Origin: PALSA-243 sp049522755
GTDB lineage: Bacteria; Acidobacteriota; Terriglobia; Bryobacterales; Bryobacteraceae
Assembly: GCA_049522755.1 (NCBI GenBank)
Contig: JBEKNN010000008.1
Coordinates: 1 to 64,000 of the forward strand
Reading direction: 5' to 3'
DNA: 64,000 nucleotides
Shown piece by piece: positions 38,746-48,566 of the stretch (positions within the stretch are counted from its first letter, which is position 1; the number at the start of each line of letters is the position of its first letter). Below the pieces are notes generated by a model. The model had not been told where the DNA came from. It worked only from the letters and a program-made list of their open reading frames with translations, and searched no databases. The translations under genes were made by a program, and so were the position numbers.

Positions 38746-39345
38746 ATGCCGGATTTCGCCGAACCGTTGGCGCGACTGATCAACGAGTTCAAGCGGCTGC
38801 CTGGAATCGGGCAGAAATCGGCGCAGCGCCTCGCATTCCACGTGCTGCGCGCCGGCCGCGACGACGCCGGGCATCTCGCCCAAGCCATTCTCGACGTGAA
38901 GGATAAGCTGGGCCTCTGCAGCGTGTGCAACAACATTAGCGACCGCGAGCTCTGTATCTATTGTTCCGACGCGCGCCGCGACCCGGCCATTGTCTGCGTG
39001 GTGGAAGAGCCGCACAGCATCGTCGGCATTGAAACCACGCGCCAGTTCGAAGGCCGCTATCACGTGCTGCACGGCGCGCTCTCGCCGCTTCGCGGCATTG
39101 GCCCGGACGCGCTGAAGATCAGGGGCCTGGTGGAGCGCATCGGGCAGGGCGAGATCAAGGAAGCCATCATCGCCACCAACCCGACGGTGGAAGGCGAAGC
39201 TACCGCGGTCTACCTGGCGCGGCTGTTGAAGCCGCTCGGCGTCAAAGTGACTCGCATCGCCATGGGCATTCCCGTGGGCAGCGATTTGGAGTTCGCCGAC
39301 GAAGTGACTATCTCGAAGGCGATGGAAGGCCGGCGGGAAATGTAG
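38746..39345 (+). CDS. recR: recombination protein RecR
   Basis: 199 residues. Acts with RecF/RecO to load RecA on gapped DNA. Helix-hairpin-helix N-terminus (RLPGIGQKSAQRLAFHVL-like: KRLPGIGQKSAQRLAFHVLR). The C4 zinc finger is CSVCNNISDRELCIYC. The Toprim domain starts VCVVEEPHSIVGIE and continues PTVEGEATAVYLARLL. ATG follows the ybaB TAA directly. The TAG stop is shared with a REP-like hairpin. Confidence 0.96.
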   Translation: MPDFAEPLARLINEFKRLPGIGQKSAQRLAFHVLRAGRDDAGHLAQAILDVKDKLGLCSVCNNISDRELCIYCSDARRDPAIVCVVEEPHSIVGIETTRQFEGRYHVLHGALSPLRGIGPDALKIRGLVERIGQGEIKEAIIATNPTVEGEATAVYLARLLKPLGVKVTRIAMGIPVGSDLEFADEVTISKAMEGRREM

Positions 39346-39369
39346 TGGGACAGGCCTCCTGGCCTGTCT
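39344..39369 (+). repeat. REP-like hairpin fused to recR stop
   Basis: AGTGGGACAGGCC-TCCT-GGCCTGTC; the TAG stop of recR runs into it. Matches the inverted copy at 22577-22603. Confidence 0.7.
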
Positions 39370-39708
39370 TTCCGCCGATCCGCACTCAATCGATTGCATG
39401 CTGGCGGGATGGGAATCAATTTTCCTAGACGCTGCGGCGTCAGGGAGGATCTATGCCGTTGTGCACGGCGCCTGCCGGCAACGCGCGTTTCTCGTCAACT
39501 TGACCGGCTCTCAGCAGCTTCCGGTTAGGGCGTCATCCAGGAGCAATTCGGGCAACAAGCGTTTCGTCGGAATCGCGACCCTTGATCCCATCGGCCGGGC
39601 GAAATCGCTTACCTTTCAGTGAGCGCGTTCTCGCCCCGAACGCAGAGCAGGCATGGGCAGCTCAAAATCGGTGCGCCTGTCGTACTCGATGCGAGTTGGG
39701 ACGGAGTG
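39370..39708. other. noncoding stretch
   Basis: Between the convergent recR and methyltransferase genes. Plus-strand ORFs here (for example 39398-39622) show no family features. Nothing else is seen. Confidence 0.4.
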
Positions 39709-40359
39709 TTACGAAACTGGAGGCTTGCTCCCGATGCAGCAAATCCACCCTTTGCTTGGTTCCGTAATGACCTGGACGTCTGAGTAACCGGCATTCGTTA
39801 AGTGTGCGCGATGCTCCTCAATGCTGAGGAGCGCCATACCAGTTTTTTCAGCGTATCTCTCCGCAGCTTTTGAGGTGAAGGCCGCTGCTCCCCTGTAAAC
39901 TTCCGCGATGACGATCAGCCTACCACCGGGCTTCAGGACTCTCAAAACTTCGCGCAGATCCGTCGGTAAAGCAGGCCACCAGAAGTGTGTTTCGACCGCC
40001 GTGATGACATCAAAGGCGCCGTCTGAAAATGGCAACCGGGAGACGGACGCATCCCGAATCTCAACGCGTGCGGCATCGATCCATTGCTTGTTCGTTCGCA
40101 TGGCCATAGCCACGCTCGCCGTCGAATGATCGATGCCATGGACCTTGCCCTGAGTGGCGATTGCAGCCAACTTGCTCACGGTTCTGCCTCCGCCGCAGCC
40201 TACATCGAGGATGATGTCCTGTGTCCCTATCGAAGCCTGCGATAAGCCCCAATCTGTAACCTTGGAGTGGCGCGAATTCATATTCCGCAGGACCAATCGT
40301 CCCAGCCATCCAGTCGGGTTCTGGCATTGATTTGCGCGTGAGTTTCTGCCGGTCATATC
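39709..40359 (-). CDS. class I SAM-dependent methyltransferase
   Basis: 216 residues from ATG 40359, where the family begins (NPTGWLGRLVLRNMNSRHSK, then VTDWGLSQASI). The frame is open for 102 more codons upstream without family support. SAM-binding motif I is ILDVGCGGGRTVSKLA and motif II FDVITAVETHFWW. EVLRVLKPGGRLIVIAEVYR is the post-motif strand. Methylates an unknown small molecule. It is separate from the kinase gene upstream (365 bp). Confidence 0.85.
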   Translation of the reverse strand, partial: DMTGRNSRANQCQNPTGWLGRLVLRNMNSRHSKVTDWGLSQASIGTQDIILDVGCGGGRTVSKLAAIATQGKVHGIDHSTASVAMAMRTNKQWIDAARVEIRDASVSRLPFSDGAFDVITAVETHFWWPALPTDLREVLRVLKPGGRLIVIAEVYRGAAAFTSKAAERYAEKTGMALLSIEEHRAHLTNAGYSDVQVITEPSKGWICCIGSKPPVS

Positions 40360-40724
40360 GGTTCGCCCAGCCAAAGATTCTACGCATTGGGCCTCTTGAT
40401 TGGCAACAACGGCCCCAGATGGATAAGCCTTTCCTGCGTAGGTGACCGACCAGCCGGCCGCGATCTTGGCATCCAGGCTCGACGGAACCCAGTTCTCGCC
40501 TGCCCGTTCCAATACTTGACGGTTGGCAAACCGGAAGTAATTCAACATGAGCGAGAATCTCCAGCGGGTGAGAAGCGAGGCCGCGAGGTTTCGGGTTTCC
40601 CATGCGGCGGTTTTGGGCGGGAAACTGGCCTCTTGCAAAATAGGCGCTCGCCCCGGCCGGCGCACGAATTCATGCCTGGCGAGGCGCTAGAAAAGGCGGC
40701 GCACAATGCGAACACGCCTCGCAG
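40360..40724. other. upstream region of the methyltransferase
   Basis: The minus-strand methyltransferase frame stays open through most of this stretch (to 40665) but with no recognisable domain. It may be an N-terminal extension or chance. No repeat was seen. Confidence 0.35.
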
Positions 40725-43139
40725 TTACACTCGCGATGCGTGGGACGCTTCCATCCCCAGCGCCTCCCGCACCTTCTGCGTCAGTGCGGCCGCTGTAAAC
40801 GGCTTGTGCAGGAACGGCACATTGGGCTCCAGCACCCAGCCGGCATGCGCGCGGTTGTCCGCATACCCGGACATGTATAGCACCTTGATTTCCGGCCGCA
40901 TCTCGAAGACCGACTTCGCCAGCTCGAACCCGCTCATCTGCGGCATCACGATATCGGTGAGCAGCAGGTCGATCGGTCCGGGAAATTCGCGCGCCATCCG
41001 CATGGCCGCGTCCGGCGACTCCGCTTCCAGAACCCGGTAGCCCTGCTTGGCCAACATCGCATACACCAGCTTGCGGATGCGCTCTTCATCCTCACACAGC
41101 AGCACCGTCTCACTGCCGCGCAATTCCTCCACGCGCGCGTTGGCCTCGGCCATTAGCGCCGGCGCTTCGGCGATGGGGAAATACAACTTGAACGTACTTC
41201 CCTTGCCCGCCTCGCTGTGCACCATGATGTCGCCGCCGGTCTGCTTCACCACGCCGTAAACAATCGACAGCCCCAACCCTGTCCCTCTGCCCGATTCCTT
41301 GGTGGTAAAGAACGGCTCGAAGATCCGCGACCGTACCTCGGGCGTCATTCCGGTGCCAGTGTCGCTCACCGCCAGCATGCAATAAGGGCCGGCTTTTACG
41401 CCGGCGTGGCGGTCCGCGTAGCCCTCGTCCAGACGTACGTTGGCCGTCTCGATCGTAAGGGTTCCCCCGTACGGCATGGCGTCGCGCGCGTTCACCACCA
41501 GATTCATCAGCGCCTGATCGATGTGAATCGGGTCCGCTCTGACCCGCCCCAAATCGGGTTCCGCGTGCGTCACCACCACGATGTCCTCTCCAATCACCCG
41601 CTGCAACAGCTTCATCGAATGCGCCACCGATTCATTCAGGTCCAGCACCTTGGGCTGGCTGATCTGGCGGCGGCTGAAGGCTAGCAACTGCCCGGTGAGC
41701 GCACTGGCGCGGTCCGCGGCGAACTGGATTTCCTGCGCGTATTCCATCAGAGACGGGGCATCCTGCGTGTCGGCGATCAGCATCTCCACGTAGCCCATAA
41801 TCACCGTCAGCAGATTGTTGAAATCGTGCGCCACGCCGCCCGCCAGGCGTCCCACCGCTTCCAGCTTTTGCGACTGCCGGAATTGCTCTTCGAGCAGCTT
41901 GCGCTCCGTGATATCGGCATCGATCACGATGAAGCCGTTGATGGCGCCGGAAGCGTCTCGAAGCGGCGCGGTCCAGATGGCAACCTCCAGGCTTGAGCCG
42001 TCTTTCCTTTGGTGGGTGCGCTCGTCCCCCTGGATGGATTCGCCCATCCGCAACCGCACCAGCGCCGCTTCAAATTCGCGCAGACGATTTTCCGGAATCA
42101 CCGGGAGCGTCTTCCCGATGGCTTCGGACTCCGTCCAGCCGAAAATCCTCTCGGCCGCGGGGCTCCAGAAAATCACCTTGCCTTGCAGATCGATCGCAAA
42201 GATCGCCAGCGGCGACGACTTGATCAGCGCCTGCCGTACGTCGTTCGCCTGCCGCAGATACTCGTTGGCCTGGCTCAGCTCGACGGTGCGCTTTTCCACC
42301 CGGTTCTCCAGGTCGTCGTGCGCCTTGCGCAATTGCTCCGATTGCGCGGCCAGCAATCGCGCGGTCTGGTTGAGCGTCCGCTCGAGGCGCGTCACTTCGT
42401 CGCCCCGCCCCGCATCAGGTTCCGCGTGGCACGGCCCCGCCACGCTGCGCGCCAGTTCCTCTACGCGATGCACGCGCCGCACGATGCTGCGCGTAAACAG
42501 CAGCGCGGCCGCAAACCCGCCGAGCAAGCCCGCCAGTCCGCCCACAAAAATGGCCAGCTCCAGGCGATGCTGCGCCTGACGCTCGGCCGTAATACGCTCC
42601 TGAAGCAGGCGCTCTTCTTCGGCCTCCATTACGCCCACCTGGCGCCGCACCGAATCGATGCTGGCCTGTGCGCTCTCCAGACGCTCCGTTCCGCGGGCGA
42701 AACCGTTCGTCCCCGCATCCTGGCGCACGCTCTCGAGCAAAGTCATCGCCGCAGCCGCCAATTCCTCGGTCTTTGCCAGTTGCTTGAGTTGCGAGGGGTT
42801 ATCGGCGAACTCCAGGCGTACCGACGCCAGCACCCGGGGCAGCTCTTTCCGCGCGGCCCAATACGGTTCCAGGTAGCTTTCCCGCAGCGTGAGTAAATAC
42901 CCGCGAATACTGTCCTCAAGCGCGTTCATCTGCCCGCGGACGCGCCGAATCTCGCTGCGCACCACAACGGTGTGATCTACCCAGGTCTGGGCATCGCGCG
43001 TTTGACGCTCAAAATCGTAGAAGACCACGATCGCCGCCAGCAGCGCACACACCGGAATCGACACCACCAGAATGCCTTTGGCGGTGAGCGACAGATTGCC
43101 AAAAGAGGCCGCGATGCGCGTGAAACGGCGTCCAGACAT
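40725..43139 (-). CDS. hybrid sensor histidine kinase
   Basis: 804 residues. TM1 (ILVVSIPVCALLAAIVVFY), a periplasmic four-helix sensor of the CHASE3 type (about 48-195), TM2 (LAIFVGGLAGLLGGFAAALL), HAMP, and a short coiled coil. PAS follows (SPLAIFAIDLQGKVIFWSPA). HisKA has the phospho-His in GGVAHDFNNLLTVIMGYVEM and HATPase_c has N-box VNARDAMPYGG and DTGTGMTPEV. The C-terminal receiver domain (about 675-795) has its Asp in LLLTDIVMPQMSG. Ligand and output are not readable. mtaB lies 8 bp upstream on the same strand. Confidence 0.93.
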   Translation of the reverse strand: MSGRRFTRIAASFGNLSLTAKGILVVSIPVCALLAAIVVFYDFERQTRDAQTWVDHTVVVRSEIRRVRGQMNALEDSIRGYLLTLRESYLEPYWAARKELPRVLASVRLEFADNPSQLKQLAKTEELAAAAMTLLESVRQDAGTNGFARGTERLESAQASIDSVRRQVGVMEAEEERLLQERITAERQAQHRLELAIFVGGLAGLLGGFAAALLFTRSIVRRVHRVEELARSVAGPCHAEPDAGRGDEVTRLERTLNQTARLLAAQSEQLRKAHDDLENRVEKRTVELSQANEYLRQANDVRQALIKSSPLAIFAIDLQGKVIFWSPAAERIFGWTESEAIGKTLPVIPENRLREFEAALVRLRMGESIQGDERTHQRKDGSSLEVAIWTAPLRDASGAINGFIVIDADITERKLLEEQFRQSQKLEAVGRLAGGVAHDFNNLLTVIMGYVEMLIADTQDAPSLMEYAQEIQFAADRASALTGQLLAFSRRQISQPKVLDLNESVAHSMKLLQRVIGEDIVVVTHAEPDLGRVRADPIHIDQALMNLVVNARDAMPYGGTLTIETANVRLDEGYADRHAGVKAGPYCMLAVSDTGTGMTPEVRSRIFEPFFTTKESGRGTGLGLSIVYGVVKQTGGDIMVHSEAGKGSTFKLYFPIAEAPALMAEANARVEELRGSETVLLCEDEERIRKLVYAMLAKQGYRVLEAESPDAAMRMAREFPGPIDLLLTDIVMPQMSGFELAKSVFEMRPEIKVLYMSGYADNRAHAGWVLEPNVPFLHKPFTAAALTQKVREALGMEASHASRV

Positions 43140-43147
43140 CGATTCCT

Positions 43148-44449
43148 TTACTGCGGCGACTCTCGCAGGCCGGACTCGGTCAAATAGCCGATCTGCAATT
43201 CCACGATAGCATTCGCCGGATAGTTTCGAGCAAGCTCGATTTTCAGATAATTCCCGCTGAGCGCCGCGCCGCCCTCCAGCGTCACTGCGGAAAGCGTCCG
43301 CCCCACCATGCGCTCGCGGAACTCCCGGTTCTTGGCGTCCGCCAGCTCGCGCAGAATCCGGTTACGCGCTTTGCGTACCGGAATCGGAACCGCATCCGCG
43401 TGCTGCGCGGCGGGCGTTCCCGGCCTCTCCGAATAGGTGAACACATGCAAATAGGTGAACGGCAGGCTCTCGATGAAGCTCCGGCTCTCTTCGAAATCGG
43501 CCTCGGTTTCGCCGGGGAAACCCGCCATTACGTCCGCGCCGATAGCGGCATCCGGCATCAGCGCGCGCGCTTTGCGGATGCGGTCCGCATAGTGGCGCGG
43601 CCGGTACTTGCGGTGCATGCGCCGCAGGGTGCGGTCGGAACCGCTTTGCAAAGGAGCGTGAACGTGCTTGGCAATGCGCGGGGAGGAAGCCATCAGGTCC
43701 AGCAGCGCGTCCGAAAAATCCATCGGCTCCACCGAGCTGAGACGCAGCCGCTCCACACCGGTTTCCGCCAGCAGCAACCGGATCAGATCCGTCAGGCGCA
43801 TGCCGCTGCCCGGCTCTCGTCCCCAGCGCCCCAGGTTGATGCCGCTCAGCACGATTTCGCGATATCGCCGCGCGAGGTTGCGCACCTGCTCCACCACCTG
43901 CGAAGCCGGAGCGCTGCGGCTCCGTCCGCGCACGAAGGGAATGATGCAAAACGAGCAGCGGTTATTGCAGCCATCCTGAATCTTGAGGTTGGGACGCGTA
44001 CGGTCGCCCGCCGCATCTTCCACCGGCGCCGAAAGAAAATCGTGCTGGGCGAAAATGTCACCCACATGAATTTCGCCAACGCGCACGTTGCCGTGGTAGG
44101 GTTCGCTGGCATTGGAAATCGACACCAGGTTTGCGATCTCCGTCTTATGCGAATTGCCCACCACCCAGCCGACGCCGGGCATGCCCGCCAATTCCTGCGG
44201 CGCGCGCTGCGCATAACACCCCGTAACCAGAATGCGGGCCGCGGGATTCTCGCGATGCACGCGGCGGATGGCGTGGCGCGCGTCTTCATCCGCGGCGCCA
44301 GTGACAGTGCAGGTATTGAGGACTACCAGATCGGCCGCGGCGCGGTCCGCAGCCGGTTCGAAGCCTTTGCCGGCAAGCAGCGATTCCAGCGCCGCGCCGT
44401 CGGCTTGCGTGGCGCGGCACCCGAAATTTTGAACGAAAAAACGAACCAC
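43148..44449 (-). CDS. mtaB: tRNA t6A37 methylthiotransferase MtaB-like
   Basis: 433 residues, radical SAM methylthiotransferase. The N-terminal UPF0004 domain has three cluster cysteines: FGCRATQ, LNTCTVTG and VTGCYAQR. The radical SAM cluster is DGCNNRCSFCIIPFVRGRSR, and a TRAM-like C-terminus follows. The family converts t6A37 to ms2t6A37 in ANN-decoding tRNAs. MtaB is preferred over MiaB and RimO from length and the N-terminal pattern, with moderate certainty. It lies directly upstream of the histidine kinase gene and is probably co-transcribed with it. Confidence 0.88.
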   Translation of the reverse strand: MVRFFVQNFGCRATQADGAALESLLAGKGFEPAADRAAADLVVLNTCTVTGAADEDARHAIRRVHRENPAARILVTGCYAQRAPQELAGMPGVGWVVGNSHKTEIANLVSISNASEPYHGNVRVGEIHVGDIFAQHDFLSAPVEDAAGDRTRPNLKIQDGCNNRCSFCIIPFVRGRSRSAPASQVVEQVRNLARRYREIVLSGINLGRWGREPGSGMRLTDLIRLLLAETGVERLRLSSVEPMDFSDALLDLMASSPRIAKHVHAPLQSGSDRTLRRMHRKYRPRHYADRIRKARALMPDAAIGADVMAGFPGETEADFEESRSFIESLPFTYLHVFTYSERPGTPAAQHADAVPIPVRKARNRILRELADAKNREFRERMVGRTLSAVTLEGGAALSGNYLKIELARNYPANAIVELQIGYLTESGLRESPQ

Positions 44450-44558
44450 GTTTCAGTGTGGCACAGGAAAACACCGGGCGCCTGAACTGGGGACTATTGC
44501 CGGTCTTCCCACAAAGCCTGCGATACCGGCGGAGATATGAAGACTCCCGCCCGTTCGC

Positions 44559-44930
44559 TTATTTAGGCGGCCCGACGGGAAGGCCCAGCGACTTTGCCGT
44601 CTCATCCGCTAACTTGGCCAGCGGGCTCTCCGGGTAGACCGTCATCACGGTATGGAAGATACCGTATGCTGTCCGCGCCCGCCCCGCCTGGACTTGCGAC
44701 TGAGCTTCCTTGAGGAGGTAGATGGCGCCGATTTCGGTCTTCGCCTTGGCGGCCAGGGGATGGTCCGGATAGGTGGCGGCCAGAGTCAACAAGGTCAGTT
44801 TGGCCCGGTCCAGTTTTCCGGCTTGCTCGTCTCGAGTACCAGCGTCGAACAGCACCTTTGCTGGATCGCCGCTTTGCGAAAATGCCGGTACGGCTGCCGC
44901 AAGTAACAGCAGGAGAGTGAGCGCCTTCAT
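44559..44930 (-). CDS. secreted TPR-like (BamD-like) protein
   Basis: 123 residues from ATG 44930, chosen because it starts a signal peptide (MKALTLLLLLAAAVPAFSQ); the frame is open 35 codons further. The mature part has two helical repeats (LFDAGTRDEQAGKLDRAKLT and TLLTLAATYPDHPLAAKAK), like the tetratricopeptide units of BamD/YbgF-type proteins. It is too short for BamD and has no lipobox Cys. Probably a periplasmic scaffold of unknown role. Confidence 0.7.
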   Translation of the reverse strand: MKALTLLLLLAAAVPAFSQSGDPAKVLFDAGTRDEQAGKLDRAKLTLLTLAATYPDHPLAAKAKTEIGAIYLLKEAQSQVQAGRARTAYGIFHTVMTVYPESPLAKLADETAKSLGLPVGPPK

Positions 44931-45067
44931 GCAGCTCTGCGAGCACGTGCGCTGCCACGGCCCGACGCGCGGCATTGGTGCGATTTCCGCGCACGCTGGG
45001 CGGGACGGCCAGGGTACGCTGGGCCGATCTAGCACACTTTCAAAAGCGCGAGCCGCAGGTTTCCCCG

Positions 45068-46303
45068 CTAGCTGACAGTGGTGGAAGCGTCAGTCTGCGG
45101 ACCGAGTTTGCCCTCTTCCGCGGCTTCCAGGTAGCGGCGCAGGTTGCCCGCATGCAACAGATGAGTCACAACTAAGAAGAGACACACCTTGAAGAGAAGC
45201 GCGACCAGATAACTGTAGATTTGCCACTCCGCCGGAAGCTTAAAGAAAAATACCCAGATCATCTGGATCAAAGCGTACCCATATAGAGGAACTAACATCC
45301 ACCGCGGAACCTTCATCCAATGACTGTCAAAGCGGCCCACCAGGAAGGCAATGGCCAGCCCGTCGTATAACCCGAGAAACACCAGGCCAAACTCATTCAG
45401 ACCCCAAAGGTGCAACCGTCCCGCGACCGCCATGAGGCACACTCCGGCGCCAATCCCCCAAGTCGTGCCAACCGCTCTCCAAAATGCCGCGTTGCGCTCG
45501 GGGTACCCCGGCAACGCGATGCTGGGCTTGTCGAGCACGAAGAAGCACCAGAAGAGGGGAAACGAAGTCAGGCAGTTGAGTATGTCCGCAATGGGGTCGG
45601 GCTGTGCGCTCGAAACGGAATGCAGCCAAAGCCACAAGTACAGCATCAGCCAGAAAGCCCAGGCCCAGCGCCAACCAGCGATGAATTGGGCGAGCGATTT
45701 TCGCGCTATGGGGTGACTGCGTTCTGCAATTACCTGCGGGTTCAGGAAGGGAGTGAACTGCACCGCCAAAAGGAGCGCGGCGATGGCTGCTTGAACCAGA
45801 TGCAAGATCGGCGGCACTGGCGGAAGTATGCCGATTTGGGCTCCGCCAGGCTGGGCGCCCGAGACGAGTAACGATGCGCCGATGGCCGTCAACAACGAAT
45901 AGCAAATCCGGAGCAGTAACGTGGTAGCGACGGTGGTTAGCGCCGAACGCAGGAGATCGGTGAAGCGCGCATGCGTCCGATGCGGCGCGCGATTTTCGAG
46001 AGCCGCGTAGTTTTCGGGCTCGGGCCGGCGCCTTTCGAGAGGAGTCGATGGCCCCGAAAGCGCCGCAAGTTCTTCCTCGCCGGTCTGCTCGAGCTCCCAC
46101 GCATTCAGAACCTCGCGCGCCCGTTTTCGCTGCTCCGGAAAACTAAGTGCATGGCGCATGGCTTCCGCATCCATGAGCTGGTCGAACAACTCCTGATTCG
46201 CCGCAGCCGCCTGGAAAAGCGCCCCGCGCTCTTCCGCGGTGAGCTCACCCGCGCTATATCCGAGAAGCAAGGCATCCGGATCGAACCGGTCCGATGGGCT
46301 CAC
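45068..46303 (-). CDS. multi-TM protein with anti-sigma-like N-terminus
   Basis: 411 residues, GTG start 46303 overlapping the ECF sigma stop (GTGA). The N-terminal ~75 residues (DALLLGYSAGELTAEERGAL, then FQAAAANQELFDQLMDAEAM) look like the cytoplasmic part of anti-sigma proteins of Acidobacteria, without a CxxC. Seven or eight TM segments follow (LLRICYSLLTAIGASLLV, WAFWLMLYLWLWLHSV, WMLVPLYGYALIQMIWVFFF). By position it is likely the membrane anti-sigma or sensor for the upstream sigma factor. The TM domain is not a family I recognise. Confidence 0.7.
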   Translation of the reverse strand: MSPSDRFDPDALLLGYSAGELTAEERGALFQAAAANQELFDQLMDAEAMRHALSFPEQRKRAREVLNAWELEQTGEEELAALSGPSTPLERRRPEPENYAALENRAPHRTHARFTDLLRSALTTVATTLLLRICYSLLTAIGASLLVSGAQPGGAQIGILPPVPPILHLVQAAIAALLLAVQFTPFLNPQVIAERSHPIARKSLAQFIAGWRWAWAFWLMLYLWLWLHSVSSAQPDPIADILNCLTSFPLFWCFFVLDKPSIALPGYPERNAAFWRAVGTTWGIGAGVCLMAVAGRLHLWGLNEFGLVFLGLYDGLAIAFLVGRFDSHWMKVPRWMLVPLYGYALIQMIWVFFFKLPAEWQIYSYLVALLFKVCLFLVVTHLLHAGNLRRYLEAAEEGKLGPQTDASTTVS

Positions 46304-46857
46304 AGGCCGGGTCCCCCTGTGATTCGGAGCAACGCCTTATGGCATCGCTTCGCCATCTCGTAAATGTTCCCCGAGATGCCCATGACCATCCGTATCTCCG
46401 GGTAACTCCTCTGCTCGATCAGCTTCAGACTGAGTAGCTGACGGCAACGGGGTGAAAGTTTGAGCAGTCCGTGGAGGAGCGCGTTCATGTATTCACGGGC
46501 AGCGAGCTGCTCGAAAATCTTTTCCCCGCTGTGTGGATTCTGCGGGTCGTGAAATTCCCGAAGGTCCGCCGCCCAGTCCGAAATGCCCGGCCTCTTCTCG
46601 CGTTCGCGGCGGAACTGAACCACCTTATGGCGCGCGACGCCGATGGCAATTCCCAGCATCTCGCCCAACTCGCGCTTGTCCGGATATTTCTCCCACAACG
46701 TCACCACGCAACTCTGCGCAATGTCCTCGGCCTGGGCAAAGTCGGCATGTTGGGGCACCAGCCGTCTCAAGACAAACGCCAGGATTCGCCGGCGCACCGT
46801 AGCGAGGTTCTCGTGATAAACCCGATCCTCGCTCTCTTCCATGCGAACCGGAAGCAT
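46300..46857 (-). CDS. ECF-type RNA polymerase sigma factor
   Basis: 185 residues (ATG 46857; ATG 46842 is also possible). Region 2 is FVLRRLVPQHADFAQAEDIA followed by QSCVVTLWEKYPDKRE and IAIGVARHKVVQFRRERE. Region 4 is LLKLSPRCRQLLSLKLIEQR and SYPEIRMVMGISGNIYEMAK with the HTH. Somewhat divergent from the standard ECF. It is coupled by a 4-bp overlap to a membrane protein with an anti-sigma-like N-terminus. No autoregulatory promoter motif was recognised upstream. Confidence 0.82.
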   Translation of the reverse strand: MLPVRMEESEDRVYHENLATVRRRILAFVLRRLVPQHADFAQAEDIAQSCVVTLWEKYPDKRELGEMLGIAIGVARHKVVQFRREREKRPGISDWAADLREFHDPQNPHSGEKIFEQLAAREYMNALLHGLLKLSPRCRQLLSLKLIEQRSYPEIRMVMGISGNIYEMAKRCHKALLRITGGPGL

Positions 46858-46964
46858 CGCGAACCATTGTAACGCCAGCCTGGTAACCTCAGCCTGCTCA
46901 AAATAAATCGCGATAAATCGAAGATGGGGTGTGAGATTTGGCGGGCGCCGGACGATTTCGCTAT

Positions 46965-48434
46965 ATGAGGTTATTCGAGACGAAATCGGTGAGCCGCATC
47001 ATCGCGGAATCGACAGGCGGAGCGCACCAGATGAAGCGCACGCTGGGCCCGATGCAACTGATCGCGTTGGGAATCGGAGCGATTATCGGCTCCGGCCTGT
47101 TCTCGTTGACAGGCGTTACCGCGGCGCAAAATTCCGGGCCCGCGGTGGCCGTATCCATGGCCATCGCCGCCATCGGATGCGCATTCGCGGGCCTGTGCTA
47201 CAGCGAATTCTCCTGCATGATCCCGGTGGCGGGCAGCGCTTACACCTACGCGTACAGCACACTTGGAGAGTGGATCGCCTGGATCATCGGATGGGACTTG
47301 GTAATCGAATACGCGATTGGCTCCGCGACCGTTTCGATTAGCTGGTCGGCTTACGTGGCATCGCTGCTGCACGGATTCCACATCGACCTGCCGGCGCGTT
47401 GGATTGCCGGTCCGTTCGAGGCAGTGACATTGCCCGACGGCAGTATGGCGCCGGGAGGCTACGCGAATATCCCGGCTGTGATCGTAGTTCTATTGGTGTC
47501 GCTGCTGCTGATGGCAGGCATCCAGGAATCGGCGCGGGTCAACGCGGCGATTGTCCTCATCAAACTCGCGGTGGTAGTAGTGTTTATCGGGGTCGGCTGG
47601 TCTTACATCAACGCGGCCAATTACACGCCATTCGTTCCGGCTAACACGGGCGAGTTCGGGGCTTTCGGTCTTAGCGGGCTGATGATGGGCGCGGGAACCA
47701 TATTTTTTGCGTATATCGGATTCGACGCGATTTCAACGGCGGCGCAGGAATGCAGGAACCCGCAGCGAGACATGCCTATCGGCATCATCGGCTCGCTGGC
47801 GATATGCACCGTGCTTTATATTCTCTTCGCGCTGGTGCTTACAGGAATGGTTCCATACACTCAGTTGGGCGTGGCGGCGCCTGTCGCTCTGGCAATCGAC
47901 AAAACGCCGTACCTTTGGATGAACAATCTGGTGAAGGTCGGAATCATTTGCGGCTTCACTTCGGTGATTTTGGTTATGCTTCTGGGACAGTCGCGCGTGT
48001 TCTACTCGATGTCGCGAGACGGATTGGTTCCTAAAATCTTCTCCGAAATTCATCCACGACTCAAGACGCCGTGGCGTTCGAACATCCTGTTCTTCTTTTT
48101 TGTCGCGCCGTTTTCAGCCTTCCTTCCCCTCAACCTGGTAGGCCGGATGACCAGCATCGGAACACTATTCGCATTCGTGATTGTGTGCGCCGGCGTTTGG
48201 GTTATGCGCGTGAAAAACCCCGGCCAGGCGCGCCCTTTCCGAACGCCATGGGTACCGCTCGTACCGATTTTGGGGATGCTCGTAAACTTCGCGCTGATGT
48301 ATTCGTTAGGCTGGTCCAACTGGGTGCGGCTGATCGTTTGGCTGGTGATCGGCCAGGCGATCTACTTCGGGTACGGCCGCCGGCATAGCCGTCTGCGCGA
48401 GTTGCCTGCGCCGGCCATCGATCGACAGAACTGA
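46965..48434 (+). CDS. APC-family amino acid permease
   Basis: 489 residues from ATG 46965 (MRLFETKSVSRIIAESTGGA), the usual cationic-amino-acid-transporter-like start; the frame opens at 46938. Twelve or more TMs. TM1 carries the substrate motif LIALGIGAIIGSGLFSLTG, and TM6 contains IFFAYIGFDAISTAAQECRN. MLLGQSRVFYSMSRDGLVPK is the TM8 region. Predicted proton-coupled or sodium-coupled import or exchange of amino acids. The substrate is not resolved, but the YfnA/CAT group is closest in my reading. Confidence 0.9.
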   Translation: MRLFETKSVSRIIAESTGGAHQMKRTLGPMQLIALGIGAIIGSGLFSLTGVTAAQNSGPAVAVSMAIAAIGCAFAGLCYSEFSCMIPVAGSAYTYAYSTLGEWIAWIIGWDLVIEYAIGSATVSISWSAYVASLLHGFHIDLPARWIAGPFEAVTLPDGSMAPGGYANIPAVIVVLLVSLLLMAGIQESARVNAAIVLIKLAVVVVFIGVGWSYINAANYTPFVPANTGEFGAFGLSGLMMGAGTIFFAYIGFDAISTAAQECRNPQRDMPIGIIGSLAICTVLYILFALVLTGMVPYTQLGVAAPVALAIDKTPYLWMNNLVKVGIICGFTSVILVMLLGQSRVFYSMSRDGLVPKIFSEIHPRLKTPWRSNILFFFFVAPFSAFLPLNLVGRMTSIGTLFAFVIVCAGVWVMRVKNPGQARPFRTPWVPLVPILGMLVNFALMYSLGWSNWVRLIVWLVIGQAIYFGYGRRHSRLRELPAPAIDRQN

Positions 48435-48540
48435 CTCACAAGATTGCTCCGCCGCCGCTTGTCACAGATGGATGCTATGGCGCCGCTCTTTCCCGCCCCG
48501 TTAGCGCTGGCCTGGCAGCGCATCCACACACGCCGTGGTT

Positions 48541-48566
48541 GGCAGGCGAAAGCGCCTGCCCCACAA
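48541..48566 (-). repeat. REP-like hairpin
   Basis: On the minus strand TTGTGGGGCAGGCG-CTTT-CGCCTGCC; close to the element at 4415-4440. Confidence 0.65.

Noticed and set aside
39398..39622. 74-codon ORF after recR
   Set aside because: No domain, no ribosome-binding site, lies between convergent genes.
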